The notes under the pieces were generated by a model. The model did no database searches. It saw only the letters and a list, made by a program, of their open reading frames with translations, and was not told where the DNA came from. A DNA stretch of 64,000 bases from Streptomyces mashuensis. GTDB taxonomy: Bacteria > Actinomycetota > Actinomycetes > Streptomycetales > Streptomycetaceae. The translations under genes and the position numbers were made by a program. Shown here piece after piece: positions 23,937 through 32,767 of this stretch; position 1 is the first letter of the stretch, and each line of letters begins with the position of its first letter. The stretch is taken from contig NZ_BNBD01000001.1 of assembly GCF_014654785.1 (NCBI RefSeq), forward strand, positions 682,001 through 746,000, written 5' to 3'.

Positions 23937-25032
23937 GGGCAGAACCTTCCGGGGCGGTGGCCGGCTGGCCGGCGGGGGACGGCGGGAAGTAGCGACGGGC
24001 GGCCAGAGCGACGTACACCAGGCCGATCAGGACGGGTACCTCGATCAGCGGGCCGACGACTCCGGCGAGGGCCTGGCCGGAGGAGGCGCCGAAGGTGGCG
24101 ATGGCCACCGCGATGGCCAGCTCGAAGTTGTTGCCCGCAGCGGTGAACGCCAGGGTCGTGGCGCGCGGGTGGTCCAGACCGGCCGCGCGGCCCAGTGCCA
24201 TCGATCCGGCCCACATGACGGCGAAGTAGACCAGCAGGGGCAGCGCGATCCGGGCGACGTCGAGAGGCCGGGAAGTGATGGCGTCGCCCTGAAGGGCGAA
24301 GAGCACGACGATGGTGAACAGCAGCCCGTGGAGAGCGAACGGCCCGATGCGGGGGATCAGCTTCGTCTCGTACCAGGTGCGGCCCTTGGTCTTCTCGCCG
24401 AGGCGGCGGGTGAGGTAGCCGGCGGCGAGCGGGATGCCCAGGAAGATCAGCACGCTGCGGGCGATCTCCCACACGGAGACGTCGAGCGCGGTGGTCTCCA
24501 GGCCGAGCCAGCCGGGCAGGAGGGACAGGTAGAACCAGCCCAGTCCCGCGAAGGCGATCACCTGGAAAACGCTGTTGAGCGCGACCAGGACGGCGGCGGC
24601 TTCGCGGTCGCCGCCGGCGAGGTCGTTCCAGATGATGACCATGGCGATGCAGCGGGCCAGCCCGACGATGATCAGGCCGGTGCGGTACTCGGGCAGGTCC
24701 GGCAGGAACAGCCACGCCAGCGCGAACATCACGGCGGGACCGAGCACCCAGTTCAGCACCAGGGAGGGCACGAGGAGCCGGCGGTCGCGGGTGACGGTGT
24801 CGAGGCGGTCGTAGCGGACCTTGGCCAGCACCGGGTACATCATCACCAGCAGCCCCAGTGCGATCGGCAGCGAGACCCCAGTGACGGTCACCTTCGCCAG
24901 CGCATCCCCTAGGCCGGGCACGAGACGCCCCAGGCCGAGACCGGCGGCCATCGCGGCGAGAATCCACACCGCGAGGTACCGGTCGAGGAAGGACAGCCGG
25001 GCCGCCACCGGGGCGGTAGCCGTGCGGGTCAC
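23929..25032 (-). CDS. acr3: ACR3-type arsenite efflux transporter
   Basis: GTG 25032 overlaps the arsR stop (GTGA); 367 aa, about ten transmembrane helices. Family signatures include LSFLDRYLAVWILAAMAAG, ALAWLFLPDLPEYRTGLII, GLARCIAMVIIWNDLA (the conserved Cys that binds As(III)), ALNSVFQVIAFAGLGWFYL and FTAAGNNFELAIAVAI. It expels arsenite using the proton-motive force. Longer upstream frames run into arsR and are not used. Confidence 0.95.
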   Translation of the reverse strand: MTRTATAPVAARLSFLDRYLAVWILAAMAAGLGLGRLVPGLGDALAKVTVTGVSLPIALGLLVMMYPVLAKVRYDRLDTVTRDRRLLVPSLVLNWVLGPAVMFALAWLFLPDLPEYRTGLIIVGLARCIAMVIIWNDLAGGDREAAAVLVALNSVFQVIAFAGLGWFYLSLLPGWLGLETTALDVSVWEIARSVLIFLGIPLAAGYLTRRLGEKTKGRTWYETKLIPRIGPFALHGLLFTIVVLFALQGDAITSRPLDVARIALPLLVYFAVMWAGSMALGRAAGLDHPRATTLAFTAAGNNFELAIAVAIATFGASSGQALAGVVGPLIEVPVLIGLVYVALAARRYFPPSPAGQPATAPEGSARV

Positions 25033-25424
25033 GAGGCAGACTCGGCCGGCTCGGGCAGGGGCTCGCCGGCGGGTCGGGTGAGGATGCCGGCGAGACGGTC
25101 GGTCATCTCCGGCAGCAGCCGGTAGTACACCCACGTACCGCGCCGCTCGGAGGCGATCAGGCCGGCCTGCTTCAGCAGCTTCAGGTGATGCGAGATCGTC
25201 GGCTGCGACAGGTCGAACGCCGGGGTCAGGTCGCACACGCACACCTCCCCGCCGGCCCGCGAGGCGATCATCGACAGCAGCCGCAGCCGCACGGGGTCAC
25301 CCAGGGCCTTGAAGACCTTCGCGAGCTCTACGGCCTGGTCCTCGGCGAGCGGGGCAGTCAGCAGGCCGGGGCAGCAGCCACCGGGGCCGTCCTGCCCGAG
25401 CATCACGAATTCTTGATTCGACAT
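25029..25424 (-). CDS. arsR: ArsR-family arsenic-responsive repressor
   Basis: 131 aa. Winged helix: FKALGDPVRLRLLSMI, then VCVCDLTPAFDLSQPTISHH and LKLLKQAGLIASERRGTWVY. The CVCDL cysteine pair in the recognition region, and a CC pair near the N-terminus (GGCCPG), are candidate As(III) ligands. It should repress its own operon and the divergent arsI gene across the short region 25425-25506. Confidence 0.94.
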   Translation of the reverse strand: MSNQEFVMLGQDGPGGCCPGLLTAPLAEDQAVELAKVFKALGDPVRLRLLSMIASRAGGEVCVCDLTPAFDLSQPTISHHLKLLKQAGLIASERRGTWVYYRLLPEMTDRLAGILTRPAGEPLPEPAESAS

Positions 25425-25506
25425 GTCTCTATGTTGACGCTTGTCGATTCAAGGCGCAAGCTTGCATCGAAGTCGATCGATACAGTTAGAGATCGAGGAG
25501 ATCGCC
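25425..25506. promoter_or_regulatory. Divergent ars control region
   Basis: The 82 bases between arsR and arsI contain A/T-rich half-sites around TTGACGCTTGTCGATTCAA (25434-25452) and ATCGAAGTCGATCGAT (25467-25482). These fit ArsR operators and overlapping divergent promoters. Exact sites cannot be fixed by eye. Confidence 0.45.
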
Positions 25507-26016
25507 ATGTTCCGTGTTCAGCTCGCGCTCAACGTCGCCGACCTCGAAGCGTCGGTGACCTTCTACTCCAAGCTCTTCGGCGTCGCGCCCGCCAAGCGGC
25601 GGCCCGGCTACGCGAACTTCGCCGTCGCCGAGCCGCCGCTGAAGCTCGTCCTCATCGAGGGCGAGGCCGGCCAGGACACCCGCCTCGACCACCTCGGCGT
25701 AGAGGTGGAGAGCACCGACGAGGTCACCGCCGCGACCGAGCGCCTCAAGGCGGCCAGCCTGGCCACCTTCGAGGAGAACGACACCTCCTGCTGCTACGCG
25801 CTCCAGGACAAGGTCTGGGTCCACGGCCCCGGCCGCGAGCCGTGGGAGGTCTACGTCGTCAAGGCCGACACCGACGCCCCTGGCAAGATCGCCGACATCA
25901 CGACCGCGGAGTGCTGCGGTGCCACCGCCTGCTGCACCTCCAACGAGCAGGCCGCCGCCCCGGACCCAGCGTCGGCCGAAGTGGAGGCCAACGCCGGGTG
26001 CTCTTGCGCCGCCTGA
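25507..26016 (+). CDS. arsI: ArsI/CadI-family metalloenzyme (C-As lyase type)
   Basis: 169 aa from ATG 25507 with GAGGAG 7 bases upstream. A vicinal-oxygen-chelate fold: LALNVADLEASVTFYSKLF, then LDHLGVEVE and EPWEVYVVKAD supplying metal ligands. The TSCCYA cysteine pair is the substrate-binding motif of ArsI, which breaks C-As bonds of organoarsenicals; the related CadI is cadmium-induced. The C-terminal tail has further CC pairs (ECCGATACC, CSCAA). Divergent from arsR. Confidence 0.88.
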   Translation: MFRVQLALNVADLEASVTFYSKLFGVAPAKRRPGYANFAVAEPPLKLVLIEGEAGQDTRLDHLGVEVESTDEVTAATERLKAASLATFEENDTSCCYALQDKVWVHGPGREPWEVYVVKADTDAPGKIADITTAECCGATACCTSNEQAAAPDPASAEVEANAGCSCAA

Positions 26017-26090
26017 GCCTCGTGGCTATTTTGCCGCCCGAGAAGCTGGCCCCGAGTCGGTCGGCTACTGCTCAAAGTCAACGGAGTTCG

Positions 26091-26816
26091 TCACAGCATT
26101 GCCCGCGCTCTTTCGAGGTCTTCCGGCGTATCGATGGCGATTCCGTTGTCCGGTACGGGCACCATGCGGACTCCGTAGCCATGTTCGACGAGGCGGAGCA
26201 TCTCTATGCCCTCGGCACGCTCGACGGGGCCTTGCTCGAGCTGCCGGAACAGTTCGAGCCCGTCACGAGTGAAGCCGTAAAGGCCGAGCTGCCGAAGGTA
26301 GGTGGGGTGGTGGCTCTTCGGGTACGGGATCGGCTGGCGGGAGAACATCAGGGCCTTGTCGTTGTCATCGATGACGACCTTGACGACGTTGTGGTCGATG
26401 ACCGCTGCGGCGTCGCTCAGAGTGGCGTACGCATTGACGGCCAGGGCGTCGGCGTCCGGGCGGGTGAGCGCGTGCGATACGGCGTCGATCGCCTCGGGGG
26501 AGATGAAAGGCTCGTCGCCCTGGACGTTGATGTATGCGTCCGCCTGAAGACGTTGTGCGCATTCGGCGACTCGGTCGGTGCCGGTGGGGTGCTCGCCGGT
26601 CATGATGCAGGGGATGCCGAGCTGGCGACACGTGGCTTCGATTCGGTGGTCGTCGGTCGCGACGACGGCGTAATCGAGGTGGTGCGCCTGCCGGCAACGT
26701 TGATGGACGTGCCAGAGCAGCGGCATCGTGCCGAGCACGGCAAGTGGCTTTCCCGGGAATCTCGACGCTCCCCAGCGGCAGGGGATGACCGCTATGTGAC
26801 GGCGTGCGGCATTCAT
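26091..26816 (-). CDS. CMP-Kdo synthetase-like cytidylyltransferase
   Basis: 241 aa, the normal KdsB length. Motifs: IPCRWGASRFPGKPLAVLG (nucleotide loop, IPARYxSxRLPGKPL in KdsB), VATDDHRI, TGTDRVAE, NVQGDEPFI and FSRQPIPYPKS. It should transfer CMP from CTP to a sugar acid. Gram-positive Streptomyces have no lipopolysaccharide Kdo, so here it probably activates an unusual sugar of the surrounding pathway (inference). Last gene of the 16-gene minus-strand operon, convergent with arsI. Confidence 0.85.
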   Translation of the reverse strand: MNAARRHIAVIPCRWGASRFPGKPLAVLGTMPLLWHVHQRCRQAHHLDYAVVATDDHRIEATCRQLGIPCIMTGEHPTGTDRVAECAQRLQADAYINVQGDEPFISPEAIDAVSHALTRPDADALAVNAYATLSDAAAVIDHNVVKVVIDDNDKALMFSRQPIPYPKSHHPTYLRQLGLYGFTRDGLELFRQLEQGPVERAEGIEMLRLVEHGYGVRMVPVPDNGIAIDTPEDLERARAML

Positions 26817-26876
26817 GGTCAGCTCTCGTTGATGGGGTGTGCACGGGCGTGTGCGCCGTGGCGGGAATACGAGTGA

Positions 26877-27998
26877 TCACCTGTCGAAGTGGTCGAGCCA
26901 GACTTGCGCGATGGTCTGCCGGACCGTCGACGGCACTTCGTGCAGGCCGGGGTCGCACCCGCCGTGGCTGAGCGCGGCGGTGGCGGCGATGATCTCGGCC
27001 TGGACGAGGTGGATATAGCTGCCGACCGCCGCACCGTGCACGAAGTTGACCGCTCCTCCTTCGGCGAGCACGTAGAAGTAGTGCCCGGTCACCTCGTAAC
27101 GGGTCAGGTGGTCGCCGACGGGAGCGCGCTGATAGAGGCCGTCGAGCGCGTCGAGCTCGAGCTCGTCTTCAGAGGAGGTGACCGAGGCGACGTAGGCGCC
27201 GTTGCGGAGGGCTTCGAAGTGACCTTGCCGCAGCGCCAGGTTGCCCGTGGCGCAGAGAACGAGTTCGGCGTCGCGGATCGCCTCGGTGCAGGACGACGGG
27301 GTGCAGAAGCCCTGGGAACGAGCCTGTACTCGTTTGACGGGATCACTGTCGAAGACGGTGACACGCAGGTCGTGGGCGCGCAGGGTGTGCGCGACGGAGC
27401 GGCCGACCTTGCCGAAGCCGATGACACAGGCACCGCGGCTGGTGAGGATGTCGCCCCGAGTGCGGACGAGCGCATCGGTCGAGAAGACGATGGAGCGGCC
27501 GACCAGGTGGTCCTCGCAGTGCTTCAAGGGAGATCGGGCCACGGAGAAGACCGGGCACGGCAGCTCTTCCAGAGCCTCGTACCGCTGGTGACCGTTCTCC
27601 GTGTCCTCGACGATGCCCAGGACGTGGCCGGAGAACTTCTCGGCCAGGGTGGCGACGGCGGGAGCGAAGTAGCCGCCGATGTCGAGCAGGACGACGTCCT
27701 GGCCGGGGGCGGTCTTCTCCAGGTAGTCCAGGGTTTTGGCGGGGTCGGCGAACGTGGCGCGGCTGAGGTCGTGCACGGCGTAAGTGCGCCGGACTTCCAA
27801 AAGCGCCTGGCGGTTGACGGAACGGGGCTTGGGCAGAACGGCCGCGATGGTCGACGCGCGGGCCAGCGCGTGCAGGAAGGCCGGCCTTTCCGCGAGCAGG
27901 TGGGTGATGACCAGCAAGCTGATCGCGCCGTCGAGGGGGAATTCGGCGGTGATCCGACGGAAGTACGCGTCGAGCCGGGCTTTCTCGGGACCTTCCAC
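26877..27998 (-). CDS. Adenosylhomocysteinase-like NAD-binding protein
   Basis: 373 aa, shorter than the 430-480 aa of genuine SAH hydrolases. The Rossmann segment is GACVIGFGKVGRSVAHTLRA, followed by VTVFDSDPVKRVQARSQGF and the VLCATGN motif. C-terminal NFVHGAAVGSYIHLVQAEI resembles the SAHH end. The N-terminal part is divergent. It may act on a nucleoside or sugar by transient NAD-dependent oxidation like SAHH, or simply recycle SAH for the operon's methyltransferase. Both are inference. Confidence 0.7.
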   Translation of the reverse strand: MEGPEKARLDAYFRRITAEFPLDGAISLLVITHLLAERPAFLHALARASTIAAVLPKPRSVNRQALLEVRRTYAVHDLSRATFADPAKTLDYLEKTAPGQDVVLLDIGGYFAPAVATLAEKFSGHVLGIVEDTENGHQRYEALEELPCPVFSVARSPLKHCEDHLVGRSIVFSTDALVRTRGDILTSRGACVIGFGKVGRSVAHTLRAHDLRVTVFDSDPVKRVQARSQGFCTPSSCTEAIRDAELVLCATGNLALRQGHFEALRNGAYVASVTSSEDELELDALDGLYQRAPVGDHLTRYEVTGHYFYVLAEGGAVNFVHGAAVGSYIHLVQAEIIAATAALSHGGCDPGLHEVPSTVRQTIAQVWLDHFDR

Positions 27999-28022
27999 GG
28001 CATCTCCCTCTCTGCGGCGAGG

Positions 28023-29018
28023 TCAGGCCGCGGCGGGGTAGGTGGACCGGGCGAGCGCCTGCATCTGGGCGCGCATGCCGCTGGGCAAGTCGGTCGTGGC
28101 GCGCCAGCCGAGAGCGGCTTCGGCGAGCCGGGTATCGGCTCGGGTGCTCAGGACGTCTCCGCTGCGCGCCGTGTCGGAACGAACGTCGATTTCCCGGCCC
28201 GCGAGGCTCTGGGCGATGTTGATCACGTCGATGAGGGAGGCGTTTGTCCCGCCGCCGATGTTGACGATGCTCATGTTGTCCGAGGCGGCGCCGGCGGCGA
28301 TGGTGGCGGCGACCACATCGTCGATGAAGGTGAAGTCCCGGCGCTGGTGACCGTCTCCGTAGAGCCGCAGGGAGCGGCCGGTGAGCGCGGCGTCGAGCGC
28401 GCGGTGGATGAACATGTCCGGGCGCTGGCGGGGTCCGTAGACCGTGAAGTATCGCAGGGCGATGACGGAGGTCGGGCATCCGGCGCGGGCGGCGTGGGCC
28501 AGGCACAGCTGTTCCTCGGCGAGCTTGGTGACCGCATACGGAGAAGCCGGGCGGGGACGGTCGCTCTCGACGCTGGGCCCTCCGCTGGTCACCCCGTAGA
28601 CGCTCGAGGAGGAGGCCACCACCAGGCGGGGGACGCGCATGCGGGTGGCCGCCTCCATCACGCGCTGGGTGGCGAGGATGTTGGAGCGGACGTACTCGCT
28701 GAACTGCCATCCCCACGACGGGCGCACACCGGGGACGCCGGCCAGGTGGAAGACGAGGTCCGCGTCGACGAGCAGCGGGTCGATCGCGCAATCGATGAGG
28801 TCGGCGGTGACGGGGATGTAGCCGTCGCGGCCGTGCAGCACGCTGAGGTTGATGGCTGTGACCTCGTCGCTGGCCGGGCCGCGCCGGTCCACGGCGACCA
28901 CGGTGGCGCCTGCCTGGAGAAGGGCGTGTGCGAGGTGGGAGCCGATGAATCCGGCCGCACCCGTCACGACCGCACGCTGGATGACCGGTGCGGAGACGGC
29001 GGGATGGATCTCTGACAT
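28023..29018 (-). CDS. NAD-dependent nucleotide-sugar epimerase/dehydratase
   Basis: 331 aa from ATG 29018 with GGAGG upstream. The cofactor motif VTGAAGFIGSHLAHALLQAG is followed by HLAGVPGVRPSWG, the catalytic SSSSVYG and SPYAVTKLAEE (YxxxK), and DFTFIDDVV. Overall pattern is that of UDP-glucuronate/UDP-hexose 4-epimerases (GalE/WbpP group). It should provide an epimerised NDP-sugar to the operon's glycosyltransferases. Confidence 0.88.
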   Translation of the reverse strand: MSEIHPAVSAPVIQRAVVTGAAGFIGSHLAHALLQAGATVVAVDRRGPASDEVTAINLSVLHGRDGYIPVTADLIDCAIDPLLVDADLVFHLAGVPGVRPSWGWQFSEYVRSNILATQRVMEAATRMRVPRLVVASSSSVYGVTSGGPSVESDRPRPASPYAVTKLAEEQLCLAHAARAGCPTSVIALRYFTVYGPRQRPDMFIHRALDAALTGRSLRLYGDGHQRRDFTFIDDVVAATIAAGAASDNMSIVNIGGGTNASLIDVINIAQSLAGREIDVRSDTARSGDVLSTRADTRLAEAALGWRATTDLPSGMRAQMQALARSTYPAAA

Positions 29019-29049
29019 GGTGACCTCCGAATGGGTCGCGGCAAAGGGT

Positions 29050-29886
29050 TCAGCTAAGGCGTGAGAGGACGGTGCGGCCGTGGGCGGCCAGGGTGGGGTC
29101 GCCTTGCTCGTGTCCGCGGACCAGGGCGGTGGCGGCTTCGATGGCGCCGAAGCGCTCGAGAAGGCGCTGCTCGGTGGCGGATGGACGGGATCCGTAGCCT
29201 TCGAAGAAGGCATCGCGGAGGCGCGGAGCTGCCTGCCAGCGGCGGAACTCCAGCCGCGCGAAGTCGCGCACGCGGGCATCACGTCGCATGTGCTCCATGT
29301 CAACGACCCGGAACGCATCTCCAGTGATCCAGTTATGCGGCTGGTAGTCGAGGTGGCAGACGGCGCTGTCCATCGGGGTGCCGGCCAGCTCGGCGGCGAT
29401 CCGGCCGAGGAGCCGGTGCTCGGCTCCCGAGAGGAGGCCGGCTCGCTCGGCCTTGGCGATCCAGCCGCGCAGGCGGGTGGCGAGCTCGATGCTCAAGGCG
29501 CTGGCACTGCGTGCTGCCGTGGCCCGGTGAAGGGCCTGCAGGGCACGGCCGGCGTCGTGGTGCGCCTGCTCCTCCTCGGGAGATCCGGGAGGAAGGCTCT
29601 GACCTCCTTGCCCGTCGACGGCAGTGAGCAGCAGCGTTCGCGTGGCGTCCTGTCGGGCGACGAGCGCCGGTGCGTGACCCCGCAGGTGGCGGACCCATGT
29701 CGTGTAGGCCCGGACCTCTTGGGCGTAACGGACGGACCGCTCGTGCTGCTTGGCGACGTAGGTGTTCCCGACGCTGTCGGCGAGGCGTAGGAGCCGTGGG
29801 GGGAGCGCCAGGTCTGCGACGACGGTGACCTTGCCGACGACTCGATGAGCGAGTTGGACGCGCGGGTCGTCGAGGTCTGCGCTCAT
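29050..29886 (-). CDS. Aminoglycoside-phosphotransferase-fold kinase
   Basis: 278 aa from ATG 29886. The kinase catalytic motif is CHLDYQPHNW (HxDxxxxN), with the metal-binding Asp in FRVVDMEHMRRD. N-terminal NTYVAKQHERSVRYAQEVRA contains the ATP-contacting Lys. It probably phosphorylates a small hydroxylated substrate such as a sugar or the pathway product (self-resistance is possible). Overlaps the next upstream gene by ATGA. Confidence 0.78.
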   Translation of the reverse strand: MSADLDDPRVQLAHRVVGKVTVVADLALPPRLLRLADSVGNTYVAKQHERSVRYAQEVRAYTTWVRHLRGHAPALVARQDATRTLLLTAVDGQGGQSLPPGSPEEEQAHHDAGRALQALHRATAARSASALSIELATRLRGWIAKAERAGLLSGAEHRLLGRIAAELAGTPMDSAVCHLDYQPHNWITGDAFRVVDMEHMRRDARVRDFARLEFRRWQAAPRLRDAFFEGYGSRPSATEQRLLERFGAIEAATALVRGHEQGDPTLAAHGRTVLSRLS

Positions 29887-30539
29887 GGCGTGGGCTCCGC
29901 CGCCGGCCCGGCGAGGTGCGCGGCGTCGTTGTGAACCTTCAGCAGCCACCGGTGCTGGCCGAGCCGGTTGAGGTGGTGCTGCCACCGGCTGATCGATGCG
30001 TGGGAGACGACGAAGCCGGCATCGGTGCCTGGGCCGAGACCGAGCAGCAGGGTGTGGGCGGCGATCACGGTCTCGCCGTGCGCGGCGAACAGCAGGCGGT
30101 CGCCTTCGTGCGCGGCGATGAGGTTGCGGAGAAAGGCACTGGCCCGTTGCAGGTAGCCGTTCCAGGTGTCGGATCCCTCCGCCCACGGCTGGTCAGGGTG
30201 GACGTGCGGCGCGCCTCCGGCGGCGGTTTTCACCTCGGTCCAGGGTTTGCCGTCGGCTGCGCCGTGGACGGGACCGTCGAGGCCAGGGTGGGTGCCAACC
30301 GGCAGGCCGAGGGCCTGGCCGAGGATCTCGCCGGTCTGGCGGAGCCGGAGCCGGGGGCCCGTGTAGAGCGCGGTGAACGGGGTGCTTCGGTGCTCGGCGG
30401 CCAGCCGGGTAGCCGCCAGCGTCACCTGGGCGTAGCCGCGGGTGGTGAGTCCGGTGCAGGTCGCGGGCCCGCCGACGACGCCGTCGACGTTGCACTGGGC
30501 CTCGCCGTGCCGGATGAAGACGAGTTCGGTGGTGATCAT
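29883..30539 (-). CDS. Histidine phosphatase family protein
   Basis: 218 aa. The phosphohistidine motif is FIRHGEAQCN (residues 8-17). The second catalytic His is in FAAHGETVIAAH, and the phosphate-binding Arg in YTGPRLRLRQT. The family removes phosphate from small phosphoesters. Its position between two kinase-fold genes, with 4-base overlaps on each side, suggests a phosphorylation/dephosphorylation step on a pathway intermediate. Confidence 0.85.
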   Translation of the reverse strand: MITTELVFIRHGEAQCNVDGVVGGPATCTGLTTRGYAQVTLAATRLAAEHRSTPFTALYTGPRLRLRQTGEILGQALGLPVGTHPGLDGPVHGAADGKPWTEVKTAAGGAPHVHPDQPWAEGSDTWNGYLQRASAFLRNLIAAHEGDRLLFAAHGETVIAAHTLLLGLGPGTDAGFVVSHASISRWQHHLNRLGQHRWLLKVHNDAAHLAGPAAEPTP

Positions 30540-31288
30540 GTTGAGCCTCCGAATCCGGGGACGCCGAAGCGATAGCCGTTGCGTCCGGCGTACGGGGCGG
30601 TCAGGTGCACGTGGAGGGCGAGAAAGGTATGAAGGTGCTGGAGATCGATGGCGGCCAGCCGGGTGTCGTGACGGGAGGCGGCCTCGTTGTAGAGGTCCAA
30701 GGCCTGTTCGACGCTGGGCGGTTCGATCGGGCCGTGCGTCATGATCAGCGTGGTGATCAGCTTGGCCAGGTCGTATCCGAAGGGGGCGAGCGTGAGGTCG
30801 TCGGTGTCGACCGTGAAGATCGTGCCCTCGGTGGTGATCAGGAAGTTCCGCGGGTTGCTGTCCTTGTAGAAGGCGACGGGCCCTTCAGCGGTCTCTTCCA
30901 AGAGCGCGAGCAGCATGTCCAGAACCGATGAGTCGGGCAGGTGGCCCTGTTCCAGCCGCTTGCGCAGGGCGACCTCGCGGCAGGCGACGTAATCGGGGAA
31001 GAGGGCGCCGTCGCGGAAGGCGTGCGGCCTGGTGAGCGAGGCGCGGTGCAGGTCGCTGGTCCAGGCGGCGCCGTGGGCATCACCCAGCAGGCCGGCCAGT
31101 CGGGGCAGGTCGTGCGGCTCGGCGTGTCGGCCCTCGATCCACGCGAAGGTCAGGCTGGTGGGGGCGGTGGCTGTGAGCGCGGGTTGGAGCAGCGGCCGGG
31201 CGTGCGCGGCCAGCCAGCGGTGGTGCCGGGCGGCTTCGGCCGCTTGCCTGGCGCTGACGTAGCCCTTGGTGAACCGGGTGGGGGTCAT
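30536..31288 (-). CDS. Phosphotransferase-like protein (divergent kinase fold)
   Basis: 250 aa. FYKDSNPRNFLITTEG corresponds to the catalytic loop of the APH/choline-kinase fold (HGDxxxxN, here KDSNPRN). TVDTDDLTLAPFGYDLAKLI matches the metal-binding DxD and following helix. The usual catalytic-loop His is Tyr here and no clear Gly-rich ATP loop remains, so activity is uncertain. Overlaps both neighbours by 4 bases. Confidence 0.68.
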   Translation of the reverse strand: MTPTRFTKGYVSARQAAEAARHHRWLAAHARPLLQPALTATAPTSLTFAWIEGRHAEPHDLPRLAGLLGDAHGAAWTSDLHRASLTRPHAFRDGALFPDYVACREVALRKRLEQGHLPDSSVLDMLLALLEETAEGPVAFYKDSNPRNFLITTEGTIFTVDTDDLTLAPFGYDLAKLITTLIMTHGPIEPPSVEQALDLYNEAASRHDTRLAAIDLQHLHTFLALHVHLTAPYAGRNGYRFGVPGFGGST

Positions 31289-32130
31289 GGTCGGCCTCCC
31301 CGGTGCCGGGCCACGACATAGGTGATGACGGAGCTGGTGGTGATCGGCTGCTCGGGGAGCGCTTCGTGGAGTGCCTCGGCCAGTGCGCTCGGGTTGCCGT
31401 ACAGGCCGGGGGCGAGGTGGTACTTCGGGTTCGTGGCGAGGTACTCCGCTGCATGATCAAGGCCGTCGAACGTGAAGCGGTGCTCTTCATGCTCGGTCGT
31501 GATCACTTCCAAAGAGGTGTCCGTCAGCTCCGCGAGGTTGCTGCTGTGCGCGGCGGTGTAGAGGCTCTCGTGTTGCTCGGCGAGCGGGTCGAGCCCGGCG
31601 GCGGCGACAAGGGCGTCCATGTCCCGATAGCTGTCCAGCGCTTTGGTGACCAGGACAGCGAGCCCGTCACCAGCCAGCACGCGGGCGATCTCGGCGAGGG
31701 CCTGCTCGGGCTGCGGCGAGTGGTAGAGGCAGAAGGCGGCCACCACCGACTCAGCTGAACCGCTGGCCAGAGGCAGCTGGTGGAAGTCCGCCTGGACGAA
31801 CTCCGTACGAACACCGCGCTGCCTCCCCGCCCGCGCGCGGGCGTCGGCCAAGAGCGCCGGGGCCAGGTCGATGCCGATCAGCCTCGTCGGCCGGAGCTGC
31901 TCGGCCAGGGCCCGGCAGGTGGTACCGCGTCCGCAGCCGATGTCCACCACCAGCCCAAGCTGCGGTGCATCCTCGTCGCGATGATCCGTGAGGCGGCGGA
32001 CGATGACCTCGGGCACCGGCCGACCAGAGGTCTTCGCGCGCATGAGGGCGCCGGTCCGGCGGGTCAGCCGGGTAGCTCGGCCGTACAGATCGTGATGCAG
32101 TCCGGGGTCGAGAAACGGGTTGGTGATCAT
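31285..32130 (-). CDS. Class I SAM-dependent methyltransferase
   Basis: 281 aa from ATG 32130; a GTG nine bases upstream is also possible. Motif I is LVVDIGCGRGTTCRALAEQL. Then come LIGIDLAPALLADARARA, FVQADFHQLPLASGSAESVV and ARVLAGDGLAVLV in the usual order for small-molecule methyltransferases. The N-terminus (HHDLYGRATRLTRRTGALM) is a lid. The substrate is unknown; a nucleoside or sugar hydroxyl is suggested by context. Confidence 0.85.
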   Translation of the reverse strand: MITNPFLDPGLHHDLYGRATRLTRRTGALMRAKTSGRPVPEVIVRRLTDHRDEDAPQLGLVVDIGCGRGTTCRALAEQLRPTRLIGIDLAPALLADARARAGRQRGVRTEFVQADFHQLPLASGSAESVVAAFCLYHSPQPEQALAEIARVLAGDGLAVLVTKALDSYRDMDALVAAAGLDPLAEQHESLYTAAHSSNLAELTDTSLEVITTEHEEHRFTFDGLDHAAEYLATNPKYHLAPGLYGNPSALAEALHEALPEQPITTSSVITYVVARHRGGRP

Positions 32131-32161
32131 GAGCCGCACCCCCGCAGGGGCTGCGACCGGG

Positions 32162-32674
32162 TCAGCCGTGCTCGGCGGCGACCTGTCGGAGCCAGCGGCG
32201 CGTGTGGCGTCGGCTGGTCAGCAGCACCACGGTGGCGTGCCCGGCGGCGAACTGCTCGATCTTGGCCATGACGCGGGGCCGCATCTTGCGCCGGTACGTT
32301 GCGACGTACTTGATCACGCCCCAGTGGATCCGGTTGTGCACCCCGTTGCCCCGGTGGCCGGCGCCGTGCCGGATCTGCCGGGAGAAGATCCCCCACAGGG
32401 CGGCCGGCGTGGAGACGTCCATGAGGACGACCGTGTCGCAGGCTTCGAGCCGGATCCGGAGCGTGGAGTTGTAGTTGCCGTCGATCACCCAGGCCGGCTG
32501 GGCGACGAGGTTCCGCTGCAGCTCGGCGAACTCCGCCATGGGCAGCTCGTTCCACTCCTCGTCGTAGAACGCGGCATCCAGGTGCGTCACCGGTGCGCCG
32601 AGCAGGGCGCCGAGCTTGCGGGCGACGTGCGACTTGCCGCTGCCTCCGCAGCCGACGACGGCGACCTTCTTCAT
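32162..32674 (-). CDS. P-loop kinase-like protein (topology-modulation/FlaR type)
   Basis: 170 aa. Walker A is VAVVGCGGSGKSHVARKLG. THLDAAFYDEEW, VIDGNYNSTLRIRLEACDTV and YRRKMRPRVMAKIEQF match the adenylate-kinase-like FlaR/topology modulation family. Members are likely small-molecule or nucleotide kinases of unknown substrate. In this operon it is a candidate nucleoside (mono)phosphate kinase, for example for a modified cytidylate (inference). Confidence 0.75.
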   Translation of the reverse strand: MKKVAVVGCGGSGKSHVARKLGALLGAPVTHLDAAFYDEEWNELPMAEFAELQRNLVAQPAWVIDGNYNSTLRIRLEACDTVVLMDVSTPAALWGIFSRQIRHGAGHRGNGVHNRIHWGVIKYVATYRRKMRPRVMAKIEQFAAGHATVVLLTSRRHTRRWLRQVAAEHG

Positions 32675-32767
32675 GGTGCTCCAGCCTAGGGCTACGGGGA
32701 CGGCCAGGCGGCCTGGCTGGCGGGAAAGGTCCGGGTAATCCGGGACGGGCTGCCCGGGTGCGGTGCC

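Noticed and set aside
26889..29015. 708-codon plus-strand frame
   Set aside because: Antisense to the SAHH-like and epimerase genes, with Gly/Asp/Val-rich composition expected from complementing high-GC codons.
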